Positions 10,126-21,231 of a stretch of 64,000 nt of DNA are shown one piece after another. The stretch spans positions 186,001-250,000 of the forward strand of contig JAKOGH010000743.1 in NCBI GenBank assembly GCA_024811115.1, read 5' to 3'. Source of the DNA: Terana coerulea. Lineage: Eukaryota > Basidiomycota > Agaricomycetes > Polyporales > Phanerochaetaceae. Below the pieces are notes generated by a model. That model searched no databases. It was given only the letters and a program-made list of their open reading frames with translations, and had not been told where the DNA came from. The translations under genes and the position numbers were made by a program. How positions within the stretch are numbered: position 1 is the stretch's first letter; every line of letters starts with the position of its first letter.

Positions 10126-12700
10126 CCTGCATATCTTCGTACGTGTCCTATGATCTCTTTCTGAGGTGTTGTAATTGAATCACAATTCCGCGTATCGTCG
10201 CAATAGGTTCAACCATACGCTTTGCTTATGTGAATCGGAAGGATGTCCTCTAGTCTACTGGGACGCCCCACGAAGTCTGCCTACGAGGGCAATAGTCGCT
10301 CTACCCTCAGTTCATTTCAGATTGGCCTGACTGCGGGAGCTGTCGTCGGGCCGATCTGTGCTGTGCTGAGGTTGACCGTTGAACATGGAGCACCGTGGCG
10401 CGCAGGGCATTCAATAACCGCAGTATGGATCTCGGACGTTGCTCCTTCATACCATGACTGTACTCATTTGCTTATAGATGTCGTCCTGCGTTATATACAG
10501 GGATCTACGCTCGACGCGCTATTCACTTATGAAGCTGAACTTGACTATTTGTCTGAACATGAAGTGAAACATTTTCCGTGAGTCCCTGTACAAGTATATT
10601 CTACTGAGCTACGCATGGCGGTAAGGCTCTAGTTACGCGAACAAAAGCCAGCCTAACGTGTATGAAGGCGTGTGCGGCTCCTAGTTAGTTAGTTATATCT
10701 AGCATGTGGATCAGACGGTGAGGGTTCGCTCGCAACAAGGCTACCTCACGTACCCTCTGAAGGTCTGAGCATGCTCAAAGACCGGTGGCTTGGTATTTGG
10801 ATTCTGGCATATTATATGGCGCTACAGATAGGAGGTAAGCCGATATCGAGAACAGAACATCTATCTAATGCTTACTTCGTCTGAAATAGGACGACACCTT
10901 GTGTGGCGCTGCTTCCCTCGCGAGTCCGAAGAGCCAGTCTTTCGACCGCTAGACGTTTCGCGGGGAGCTACCTGGATGCATTTTCTTCGTAAACATTTTG
11001 CTTTATACGCTCCTTACGGGGCGGCATGGGGACATCTGTCTCGCAGATTGATGGTGAGTTGGCACGCAGAACAGCACACAAAGCGATGCTCACTTTCAGA
11101 TTGTAGGGCAATACTGGGGCCTGCACGAGAATGGTCAGCTTGAGCTCGTGAGGCCGTTTCGGTAGAACGTGTACGCACCACGCTGGCTCTCCAGCGGTAT
11201 AAATAAGATGACGTTTACTGACATAGCGACCGTGAACACATGTCCGAAATCCTCGCAAAGGGAGGGACGCACATCAATCACGGCCGCATCTGCGCGGGGC
11301 CTGCGGACAGCCGTGTGGTTGGCTATAGTGGCTAGGAGGGAGACAATGCGATAGGATGGGATGGAGATGAAGGTGACTAGACGGGTCGACGACGTGGGAT
11401 TTTTGATTTCAGGACGTCGCCCCACTGGCAGGAAGGTGAGGGGAGACGTCCTGAGGGAGCCCTGCTACAGCTGGGGGTTTATATATGTTCGCGGAGCGAA
11501 GAGCCTGTCTTCGATTACCTGTGGCGGTAAATCGCGGACGCATAAACATGAGATTCTACTGCTTTGGGACCCCAAAGATGCGACGGCGGGCAACCGGCAG
11601 TGAAGGAGTGAAGAGTTGCTGCGAACGGTGCAGCCTGACCGCAAGCCGAGAAGAAATATGGCCCGTGCGCACTGAACATTGCGATTATTGAGACTACCGT
11701 CGCGATATATGGCATGCTTGTCGTTGCGTGTATGATTAAATTCACGTCGCAGTCAACAGGCTACCGGTACCTCAAGTTGGGCTTCAAAGGCGTTGTTTGC
11801 TTGAGCGCTAAAATGATTATGCTCTTTACTTTCTCCCTTCATCATCAGCTTGTTCAGCTTGTCGTCTGCCATTCCATCTGCCGCACGCCGCGTCTGCAAT
11901 GCATAATTCGCCCCGGAACAGAGAGACAATCCAAAGTCGCATAAGTGCGAGTCTTGGCCAGCGACGCGGACCGCATAACCGCGAAAGACAGAGCCCTTGC
12001 GAGCACGCAGGAAGGGCTCTGTCTTTCGCAATGTCTTGACTATATGATGACGTGTGCGTACCTGTAGATGACTGTGCGTGTGGCCTGTGTCGTACAGAAA
12101 TTGATCGGGGTATGGAGTGTACAACCGGCAAGCTATTGCGCCTACAGCTGAAGCAGCAAGACACAGCTACAAGGTCAACCACGTCTTCTCCAATTGTCTA
12201 TTTCGTACACTAATGCGCGGGATGTATAGACCTTCACTTTCACCTCTGCGACTTAGACACAGTCACCGTTGCAAACCCGCAACTTGAAAGCGCCTCGCAT
12301 TCAGACAAAACAGGCTCAGGGGACACCTGCTAAAGCCGTCCCATTAGATGCATAGGGCAAATGAACCGTGTATCGCCCAAACTCAGTGTTTGTAACTGCT
12401 ACACGGTACTCCAGCTGACGGAACTCGCAATCTAAACTACATGGTGCGTACCACAACTCAGCGCTTAACACTCACTCTCACACCTTTTCCCTCTCCTAGT
12501 GCCTCTGTTGTACATACAGTGAATGCGATCGATCGCTTTCATTTTCGATTCTACTGATCCGAGCTTTCATCAATGTCATGGGCGCAGAAGCCTTGGGCCC
12601 AGGCCTTGAAGAGCTCAACTCGTCACAGCTCGGAGGCTGACTGGGGTGGCAAACACCGCCAAGCAGTCAGCCAGTCAGCCTAACGAGGCTGGCACGGGCA
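10126..12700. other. Gene-poor 2.5-kb stretch
   Basis: No gene is supported. Short open frames at 10243-10581 and 10868-11143 (plus) and 11135-11425 (minus, with a hydrophobic stretch) have no domain, no clear introns and unclear codon bias; they may be decayed remnants. The one firm structure is the hairpin listed separately. Confidence 0.5.
11981..12029. repeat. Perfect 18-bp inverted repeat (hairpin)
   Basis: Arms 11981-11998 (gcgaaagacagagccctt) and 12012-12029 are exact reverse complements around a 13-nt loop. Pairing stops sharply at both ends. It lies in the gene-poor stretch with no ORF across it. It could be the remnant of a small palindromic element or a structured transcript. Confidence 0.8.
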
Positions 12701-12708
12701 GGTATATA
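12701..12708 (+). promoter_or_regulatory. TATA-like box of left kinase copy
   Basis: A gtatatag element about 120 nt before the ATG at 12824, followed by a CT-rich stretch. The right copy has a TATA box at a similar distance although the surrounding promoter has diverged. Confidence 0.4.
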
Positions 12709-12823
12709 GTGCTTGCGCGTAGTCTGGATCTCTATTCGCTTTCTCTTCTTTCTCCCCATCTTCTTTCGGCTGGCACGACTTGTTACGACCTTTACGATCC
12801 TCACGACACCGCCGGCGGCTACT

Positions 12824-14944
12824 ATGGGGTTCAAGAACTTTATTGCCAACGTCGATAGCACGTTTTCTAAGAAGAAGGCTGTCGAGGCGCCTCAGGTCAG
12901 TGCAGTTAGTCATCTAATGTCAGCCTTTGTACTGATGTGTCCCAAAGCCGCCTCTTGAAGAAGCCGAGAGGGATGTTATCGGCGAGGTGCAGGTCAGTAG
13001 CTACTCTCGTCTGCAGGCCTGGCAAGATGCTCACACGTCTCACTAGACCCTGGGGGTCTCTCCGCAAGAGCTCGAGAGGCAATTATTGGAGGACATGCGG
13101 GCCGTCTTCGAGGCGATCGCAATGGAGAAGGGTGTAGTGATGGGAGTTGACTCTAAACCCCTCCATGTACGTGCTCCATCTCTCGTAGCTTGCGTATCCT
13201 TTGCTGACCTGCCTTAGACCTTCTGTAACTCCTCTGGCGGCGCCTTCTACCACATCAACACTTCCTCCGGCATCGGCACTCCCTTCTTTCGGGCACCACT
13301 GGCTGCGCCAGTCCCGCCCTCACTGAGTCGACGCTCGTGAACTCTCCCCGTGTCCTATCCTCATCCAGCATCGAGAAGCCAAACACCTGTGACGAACCAC
13401 TAGTGGTTGATGTTGCCCTCAAGTCAGCCGGTCCTGAGGATACACTCGAAGCTATCCAGCCACCTCTTCCCAATGTGCCAGCCGCAGTCAGCCAACCAGC
13501 CCGCGTCCTACACATTGATGACTTTGAGGTCATCAAGCCCCTCGGTCAAGGTGGATTCGGCTCGGTTTACCTCGTCAAGGACCGAATCACGGACAAGTAC
13601 TTGGCACTGAAGGTCATCGACAAGGACGATCTTCCCCTCGCCATGTATCCTAAGTTTTTCGAGGAGCAGCGCATCGGACGGCAGCTGGCAGGGAGCAAGT
13701 GGGCAATGGGTGTCGAGGGCAGCTTTGATGACTCGGATAATTTTTACATTCTCATGGTGCGTTTCATGTCCTTCACACTCAGGCTCTTTAGCTGACGGAT
13801 ACACCAGCCTTTCGCTGCTGGCGGCGACTTGCGCCATAGAGTGACTAAGGGTGGCGCGCTGGCGCATAACATAATTCGCGAGGTGTTCGCTGAGCTGGTG
13901 AGTACTCTTTCAGTTATGGTCAGCACGAACATGAAGCTGACCGCTTTGACAGGTGCTCGCCGTTGAGGACCTCCACAGCCGCCGCATCATGCACCGCGAC
14001 CTCAAACTGGAGAACATCCTCATCGACGAGAACGGTCACATTCGTCTCGCCGACTTCGGTCTCTCCAAGGCGTTCGACATCCCCTCCGATGAGCGCCCTT
14101 GGGAGCAGATCCCCTTCTGGTCCGCGTTCCCTGCGGTTGAGACCATCACGGACGTCCCGGATGACGAAACGCGCGACATCACTGCCGAGAAGGTCGGCAC
14201 ACCTGGATATGTCGCGCCCGAGATCATGGTCAAGCCGTACTACTCGTACGAGTCCGACATCTTCTCCATGGGTGTCATTCTCTACATCCTCCTCTGTGGA
14301 TATGTACGTCCTTCAGCCATGCTTATCAATGATGTGTTCTCACTCGTTCTTTCACAGTATCCATTCGGCATCACCGACCGCATGGATGGGTACACGATGC
14401 TGCAGCACACTATGCACGGCGGTCTCAAGATCCCCAGCCGCGTGGGCTCCTCCACTGCAGACTTGCTGCGCAAGATGCTCGACAAGAACGACGGCACGCG
14501 TATCACGATCGCGGAGATCAAGGCGCACCCGTACTTCAAGGCCTGCGACTGGGACGCCATTGGCCAGAAGACCGACACGCACTGGCGGCGGGCGCAGCTT
14601 TTCTGGGGCACGACACTCAAGTACATCTCGAAGGCGCCCACACGTGCAGATCGCGAGCGGCGAGGGCGGGCCCGTATACCCATGGTTCGAGTACGCCGCT
14701 CCTGGCCTGACGGAACGCGCCGAGCGCGTCCTCGACATTCCCCGGGACGTCGTCGCACCCGAGGACCCACACCACGATTTCTCTGTCGCATACACCGAGT
14801 CCGCGCAATACTCCTGACCCGGACGACAGCATGGACAGCATGGGCAGTATGTGCGCCGCGGCGTTCGAGGTGGTGAACGTTGGGCGGGCGCGGATGATGG
14901 AGGTCAAGAAGCTGACTCCTGGGAAGCGGATGATCATCGACTAA
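12824..14944 (+). CDS. Ser/Thr protein kinase, left copy of duplicated pair
   Basis: Eukaryotic protein kinase with an N-terminal extension starting MGFKNFIANVDSTFSKKK. Kinase motifs: LGQGGFGSVYLVKD (Gly loop), YLALKVIDKDD (catalytic Lys), RIMHRDLKLENILI, ADFGLSKAF, GTPGYVAPEI, SDIFSMGVILYILLCGYPFG. Between DFG and APE is an insert of about 35 residues, not usual for AGC/CAMK kinases. The introns are short. Against the right copy, this one has an extra C at about 14636-14638 (gcgcccac) and another at about 14812-14815 (ctcctg), which shift the C-terminal region out of and back toward frame. The expected end, KRMIID and TAA at 14942-14944, is intact here. The exon around 13,270-13,340 is also frame-ambiguous. 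Specific substrate unknown. Confidence 0.8.
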
Positions 14945-15783
14945 GACAAGAACACCAAAAACACAAGAAAAGACCGATACGCCTCGCAAAAACATTTCAA
15001 AACTCGTCATACACTCACAACAATCCGTTTATCTCTGCCACCTCTCTTCCATGCATTGTCCTCCTTGCCTTCCTCCCAGTTTTGCTCGTTATCTCTTCGT
15101 TCTCCTTTCTCTTGCCATTAATTCTCTACCACCCATCCGTCATACCACCCACCACTAATCCCTCTTATATCGTATGCTTCCGCTTTCCTGCCAGTTTAAC
15201 TTCCTGTAATAACACCATAAAAATACTGGTCAACTGTAAATTCGTATAACAATTTAAAAATACCGCCTAGTTTTTCAAAATTGACGGCTCCTTTTCTGAG
15301 TGCAAACAACGGAGCAGCGATACTTAGTCACCTCTAAAGGAACTGCAAGCAATTTAAGCCAGCTGGCGGAGAGCGCCTCGGAATGCCGACGGCTGGAGCC
15401 GAGCGCCACAAAGCGGTCGGCGTTTGGTTCGACTTCGGGCGCCCATCTCTTGGTCCCGTCCACTATCTGCCTATCACCCAGGCGATGCCTCGACCCCGCA
15501 CTCTAAGCACCACCATCTCATGTTTCACATGCTTCAAAGCTCGCTGAAGTATTTCGACAGACGATCTTTGTGGTACTTCGACTCTACGTTGGAGGGAACG
15601 CTGTTAACTTCGCAAAAACACTTCTCAGTGCGTCGATTTAACATATCATCTATTTGCGGGTCTCACATCGTCTTGTGGAGCATATGACAGGGTACATAGC
15701 GGCAAAGTTACATATCGTGCGTTGCAGGGTATCTGATTGTCCATCTTACTGTACGCGCTTCAGATTCATTCGCAACGTTCAAG
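14945..15783. other. Convergent 3' region inside left arm
   Basis: Pyrimidine-rich 3' UTR-like sequence after the kinase stop, then about 500 bp without a supported exon. It is almost identical in the right arm (three transitions in about 190 bp compared). Confidence 0.5.
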
Positions 15784-16970
15784 TTATGAGTACAGACGAC
15801 CGAGGACAGATTGCAGATATGGTGGACTTACCAGCTGGACCTTCTCAGAGGAAGAATTCCTCTCAATTTCTATGCTAAACCGGGGGTCTGCATCTGCTCC
15901 CACTCCACCTACTGCAGAAAATCCATAGCCCGCATTAGCATCGCTATCGAGCACAACGCCTCCTGCGCCTGCGAGCGCATCTACAACCGTTGCGGATCCC
16001 TCAGACGACGTGAGATCCAGAGCGCGAAGCTGCCTGGCCACAGTGACGACGTGCGCTATTCCGAGCGCGACGACGCCCATGATGATCAGCCTGCTCGCGA
16101 GAGGAAAGGTCGGGGAACCTGTGCTGGCGCCGTTATTCGGGCAGTCCCCGCCCACTTGAAGCGCCGGTCCGGGGCGAAGGGGTGTAGAGTCTGCAGTCCC
16201 AGGGGCCGTCGGAGAAAGCCACCAAATGGTGCAGAGGAGACATGCGACCAAGTTCGCCGTGGATCTAGGCATGGGTAAGTGACATTATCGGGATTGGAGG
16301 CTCAGAGCACAAATCATACTGACAAATTGACCCATGCAGTCGGAGCAGCGAGAAGAGTCTCTAATCTCGATTGCCTCTCATATTCTGAATTAGCCTCATC
16401 CTATCATGTTTTGGGATCGTCAGAATTCAAGTAAGTCGATGTCGACGACACATCGTGAGGCTCACCTTGGCCCAGGAATATGGCGCGCGTGTGTCCTTTG
16501 AGCTCCCGTGTAGTGGTCGTGAAACACTGGTGGTAATGGCGAGGCTGGTGAGTGCCGATGCTAGGGTGGTGTATGCCAAAGTCTTGATGACAATTTCGCC
16601 CGAGCTTGAGGTATTTGCGCACAGAAGAGATATAGCCAAACTTTTACGCACTTTCAGTTTGGGTATGTGCGACTGTACCATTATTAGTGCGTCAGGGAAC
16701 GACTACTCACGCTTTTACAGTAATGGCATGATCAGACAGCTCCCTCAGGCAATCCAGCATTGTATCGACATATAGCCCCCAAAGGTCTCCTACGACCTGC
16801 TGCCGTGGGCTTGCCCGTTTCACCTCGTGAAGAAGTTGGACGCGTAGTGCAGCAAGGCGTGCCTTCTGTGGACGACCGAGAGTGAGGGTAGAGTTTCTCA
16901 GTATGGTGGCCGCCAGCTTATAGTGTGATGGACCAGTTATCTTGCGCGAGGGGAGAGGGATGTTAACCAT
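15784..16970 (-). CDS. Small multi-segment membrane protein, left copy; unknown family
   Basis: Unrecognised. Likely three exons. The first starts at the ATG ending at 16970 (MVNIPLPSRK), conserved in the other arm. The second has KSLAISLLCANTSSSGE and hydrophobic TLASALTSLAITTSV, ending WAK before gtgagc. The third (acceptor about 16268, cctag) has hydrophobic NLVACLLCTIWWLS and LIIMGVVALGIAHVVTVAR, then a Gly/Ala/Asp-rich stretch and VLGRLYS-stop. The phase across the first intron was not settled. Convergent with the kinase. Conservation of splice signals in both arms suggests a real gene. Confidence 0.4.
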
Positions 16971-17042
16971 GTTGTGAAGGCCGCTTGAGAGAGCGACTTC
17001 CACGGATGCATGGCGGGCTGTCTTTAACTTGAGATGATAGAC

Positions 17043-17697
17043 CTAGGGCGTCTTGGGCCAGACTCCTTCCCGTCTTAGCTCGGACGAAAGCAGGGGGGTG
17101 CAGGCAAGCAAGCGCTGACGACAACCCATGCTCGGGTGCTCGCTAAGTATCAGGGGTCCACACGAGCGTCTGCTCGTAATCTAGCAAGATCACACCCAGA
17201 TAGCGAATAGATCACTGGATTCCACCCAATCTCCTATATTTTGGGAGAAATTTGTACTTACAGCTGTTCTTGACCTCGAATGCATGTTTGAAATTGATGT
17301 ATTGAGAACGCTGTTTCCAATCACTTGAACTTCGTGAGAACTGGTGCCCTGAACACCTGGATTGACATTACCTTGAATGTGTACTCACACCAGGTGCCCG
17401 TGGTGGTCATTTATAAATCTCAGTGCTTAATACATCAATTTCAAATGTTTGGGGCTCGTCGAGAGCCACAGAGGAGTACAAGAACGTATGAATCTGAAGA
17501 CAGAGCGCAAGATACCAGTGATCTATTCGCTATCATAGTGCGGCCATCTCATCTAATCTGCCACAGACGCTAGTGCGGACCCCTGATACTTAGCGAGCAC
17601 CCGAGCATGGGTTGTCGTCAGCGCTTGCTTGCCTGCACCCCCCTGCTTTCGTCCGAGCTACTTAAGACGGGAAGGAGTCTGGTCTTGGGCCAGACTT
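17043..17697. mobile_element. Foldback (palindromic) TIR element, about 650 bp
   Basis: The outer arms of about 125 bp (17043-17170 and 17569-17697) are near-perfect inverted copies; both carry the run cttccgtctta/gctcggacgaaagc and cccatgctcgggtgctcgc in opposite sense. Pairing continues inward: gatagcgaatagatcactgg (about 17201) against its complement near 17516, and tttgaaattgatgtatt (about 17288) against its complement near 17431. Almost the whole element can fold on itself. There is no ORF. The ends carry gtcttgggccagact. A target duplication was not resolved. Confidence 0.8.
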
Positions 17698-18308
17698 TCG
17701 CAAGCGGATAGGGTCAAATGCGGGCGGAGTTGCCGACATAGTTAGCGCCCAAATCGACCTGAGCGGGCCCTTCGATGTTCGCACAATAGAGTTGTACAAT
17801 CGGCTTGAGAGAGCGGTCCGCTATACGCGGGAGACCCTGAACTGTATGATTGGCTGCCCTCAAGATACGGTCTCAGAGCCACAGTCCAATTCGTTAACGA
17901 CCTTAGTCTCATTGCCCTAGTCATTTTACCGTGCCTTTCCCAAGTCGTCACTTCATGCATACGCTGTGGACAGCCAGGCTCGTCGGTGGTCGTAAGAGAC
18001 TCCGCTGAAGAGGTTTCATCGCCGTTTGTGTTCAGTGCTCGCGAAGTGTATTTATACGAGGGCTAAGTGCGATGACACTACAAAGCTACAGGTAAGCGGC
18101 GCATCCGGGGGTATCAAACGACAGGTATCAGAAAATAGCATGTCCGTAGCACTCTCTTCCAGTAATTAGAGGCGAAAATCGCGTGAATAACATGTGCATG
18201 TGTTGATGGATCTACGAGATGGTCATCAGTCAGGCCCTTCAAAGGCGACTCAAGCAGGTAAACTCACTCACAACTCCAAGCACTCAATAACGTAATCACA
18301 AATAATAC
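17698..18308. other. Intergenic
   Basis: No supported gene. A short minus ORF (17742-17960) has no features. Confidence 0.4.
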
Positions 18309-19375
18309 TCAAGATGTCACCGTCCGCGCCTCGGCGCCATCCCTCTGCCGCGTCGCACTCTTCTCGCCATCGCTGGTGGCGTCTGCCGCCGACGTGCTCG
18401 GGGCATCTGTGCCGGGGTCCTCGCGCCAGAGGGCCTCCCAGAGTTGGATGACGCTGCCGATCATGAACGCCCAACTGCCCCAGAACGTCGACAGCACGCT
18501 CTGGTACTCGGCCTTGCTCGAGACGACGGCGGCGTATCCGATGGCGCCGCACATCGTGAAACCTAGCGCTCCGATGAGATTCCAGAACGCGACCTGCCTA
18601 TGACGCAGACACTGTGTCCGGGTTGAGTGGTGATAACAGGGAAAAGCAACTCACCATCCCAGCCTAAGTGGCTCCAGCTTCCACCACTTCTTCTGCTCCT
18701 CTAGCATCAAGAGCACGCTGGCGACGATGAATCCGCAGCCGCCGATCACCTGCGGCGTCCAGAAAAATATGATGGAAATGGCGGTGTTGGTGTCGTTGAG
18801 AGTCGGGATGACGTTCGGCAGGCCGGTGACGGTGGACACCCAGAAGATGGTCGCCGCGAAAAACTGCACGCACGACGCAGTGAAGCCAATGTCCCGCAGC
18901 GGCCCGGTGCCCCACCACCTGAGCCTCTTCTCCCCGTGGTGGCCGCCCTTCTCAACCAACCCCGGCCGTCCTCGCTCGACCCGCTGCGACTCTCGTCGTC
19001 CGAGTTCTTTCGCTGTGTGTGCGCGAGGTGCTGGTGGAATGACTGGTAGAGCTCGGTGTGTCCCGTGTTCGCGGGCAGGCTCTCGACGTACATGAGGTAC
19101 GCGCCGACCCAGAAGCACGTCCCACCGACGAACGCCATCCAGACCGCCGCGGTCATATGTTCGGGCGACGGCGTTGGCGAGAGGGGCGTGTACAGCAGGT
19201 GGCCGTTACATATCTGTAATCATATAAGCTGCATGACGCCGAGGGATAACCGAGAGCGACGCACCCAAGCAGCGGAGCCCACAACGAACGCGACGGCGAC
19301 CCAGAACGACACGTCCCACATCAAGTGCACCTTCAGCTTCGCGCCCGGATGCCGCAGTCTCTGCTCGACGACCAT
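18309..19375 (-). CDS. Six-TM integral membrane protein, unknown function
   Basis: Fungal multi-pass protein I cannot name. From the ATG ending at 19375 (MVVEQRLRHPGAKLKVHL), hydrophobic segments follow: WDVSFWVAVAFVVGSAAW; AVWMAFVGGTCFWVGAYLMY; GFTASCVQFFAATIFWVSTV; ISIIFFWTPQVIGGCGFIV; WNLIGALGFTMCGAIGYAA; STFWGSWAFMIGSVIQLWEA. The tail is hydrophilic and Ser/Asp-rich. Introns with good signals lie at about 19211-19260 and about 18600-18655. The frame shifts by one base near 18950-18990, next to a CCCC run; the joined reading (RHGEKRLRWWGTGPLRDIGF side) is strongly coding on both sides. Coding potential upstream of the ATG hints that the true start could be farther out. It lies in the spacer of the inverted duplication, the only ordinary gene there. 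Confidence 0.65.
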
Positions 19376-20496
19376 GGTGGAGGGGTTGTTTAGTGAGGGG
19401 GCCGTCCGCCGGCGTGGGGCGAGGGCTTTCCATGCTCCTCGAAGCGGTGACGGTGCAGGGAAGTCGACTTGGGCGTGTACCGGTTCTTACGAGACGCGCG
19501 GGAGGACCAGTGCGTCGCGGCCGAGGCGTCACTGAGGTTGGGGTTTGGAGCATCAGCGGGGACGAGCAGTGAGTGGGTTGGGTGGAAGTATGGGAGCGGG
19601 CGTGTTGTGCGGGAGGGATGCGGGTGCAGCGCGAGATGGTCTGGTTCAGTGCGAGAGGCCATTATTGGTATGCGACTTGATTTGGCAAGCCGAGGTGCGG
19701 GAGGGGTGTCGCCAAGCAGAAGCGGCGCGGAGGGGTGAAGGCATCCTGGTGAAAGTTCGACGTCACGAATCCTCCGGCGCTCGCTCGACCTCTGGCTCCA
19801 ACAAACGCCCGATCAAGGCACGCCACAAAGCCGCCGGCTTTCTCGCCGATCGGTCCAGACGCCGCGCTCGGTCTCTGGCGACTCTCCGCGTCCCTTTACG
19901 CCATTAGCCTATCACGCAGCGTCATCGTCTTAGTGCAAGCGCAGTGCTGGTGAGCTTGAACTGCGAGTAACATGAACTTTTGTGCACTTACTACAAAAAT
20001 CAGGCTCTTATAGTAGATGTACGACTGACTTCCTGTTATCAAGCCGCTATGAGTATACACATGACGTCCCGCGGCATGATAGAGAGCGAGGATAACGGGT
20101 TAGGTCATCAGAAAGAAGAGCAATGGTGCATCTTTGTCTCCTTCGCTCCCCCTCGGCTCAGCCGATCAGAGCTCACTGGCAGGCTTGCTGCTCGGGCTAG
20201 ACTGACCAAGGCCTGTCAATACTGCCTTGCATCTGCCAATACTGTGAGGCAAATAACTATGATGCGAAATAGCGAGGAGTCAGCCAGCGAAATCAGGTGC
20301 TAGTCTGTATACCACAGCGGTGGCGGCCACTGTGAATGCAAATAACGAGTATCGGAAAGCGCGCTGCAATGATGCACGTCAACGGGTAGAGAGGGTGCCT
20401 TAGGCATATTTGGGTGGCCGCAGAACATCAGCGCAGTCGAGAGCGAGCCAATAAGGTTCATTGGTGAGCACTATTGAAGACAAAATATGGCAGCCA
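19376..20496. other. Upstream flank and intergenic
   Basis: The first 250 bp may include 5' coding or UTR of the membrane protein. The remainder has only short feature-free ORFs. Confidence 0.4.
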
Positions 20497-20576
20497 AGAT
20501 CGCGCTCTGCCAAACGAGATCGCACTCCGGTAAACCAGATCACACTCTGCCAGACGAGATCGCGCTCCTGTAGAGA
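20497..20576. repeat. 20-bp tandem repeat, four units
   Basis: Consecutive 20-bp units beginning agatcgcgctctgcc, agatcgcactccggt, agatcacactctgcc and agatcgcgctcctgt start at 20497, 20517, 20537 and 20557. A degenerate fifth (agatcgatctggcag) follows. Related ggcagacagggtcgatct motifs in the opposite sense occur at about 20680-20740 and again at about 21122, on both sides of the next element. Confidence 0.75.
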
Positions 20577-20750
20577 CAAGATCGATCTGGCAGAAGAGAG
20601 CGAGCCATTGAGGTTGAGTGCTTGAGTGGCTGGCACCCTGAAGACGGAACAGTAGGTTTTTGATTATGATCTCTGTGGCAGACAGGGTCGATCTGCAGGC
20701 AGGCAGGGTCAATTCGCGGATGGCAGAATTACGGATGGCAGATGGTGCTG

Positions 20751-21121
20751 ATACTGTACATTAATGACCTGACAGGGTGTCACACGTCACAAGGGGTCCC
20801 GCCTGTCCGCTATCCGGGTTTTTGTCACCGGTCACAGAGGGGTCCGCCCGGCTTGTGGTAAGTCCTTACTCCCAATTTCCGGGCCTGCGGCGCAATGAGC
20901 TTCCTTTTCCACTCGACGACCTTGAATGAGGTATTTGTGGTGGATGCTGCAACATTAATAGTCAAATAATGGCGAGTAAACACCAAATTTGGCTCTAGAT
21001 GGCCCACTCACCACCGGTCTCTGGGCGTGTCACAGGCCTTTGACCGCCACCGCTCATCCCGGATCGTTGCTAAAATGTCACAGTCACAACCGGCCCCTGC
21101 CAGGTCATTAATGTACAGTAT
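20751..21121. mobile_element. Short TIR element (MITE-like), 371 bp
   Basis: Starts atactgtacattaatgacct and ends with its reverse complement (aggtcattaatgtacagtat), followed inward by imperfectly paired ggtcac/gtcaca stretches. No ORF longer than 65 codons. The flanks both contain ggcaga-type repeat units, suggesting insertion into that repeat. No clear target duplication found. Confidence 0.65.
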
Positions 21122-21231
21122 GGCAGACAGAATCGATCTGTCAGCAGAGAGCCAATGAAGATGACAACGATGAAGCGAGAGGGGCGTCGGGCGGCCAGTC
21201 ATGGCCTTCTATGCATACGCACTCTTACACG

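Larger units (their letters stand above)
12760..16990 (+). repeat. Left arm of 4.2-kb inverted duplication
   Basis: Reverse complement of about 30,785-35,020; paired positions sum to about 47,770. It carries the kinase gene and the convergent membrane gene. By eye, the kinase half and 15,250-16,300 match at roughly 96-99%, and the inner 16,300-16,990 at roughly 85-90%. The outer edge lies in the kinase promoter, where similarity fades and only patches (the cagtcagcc region near 12,660) still align. The inner edge lies about 20 bp upstream of the membrane-gene ATG. Confidence 0.9.

Noticed and set aside
10243..11425. Candidate genes in the 10-12 kb gap
   Set aside because: Short ORFs lack introns in phase, family motifs or hydrophobic patterns consistent enough to support a call.
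20497..20576. CRISPR array
   Set aside because: Units are contiguous 20-bp tandem copies without unique spacers, in a eukaryotic genome.
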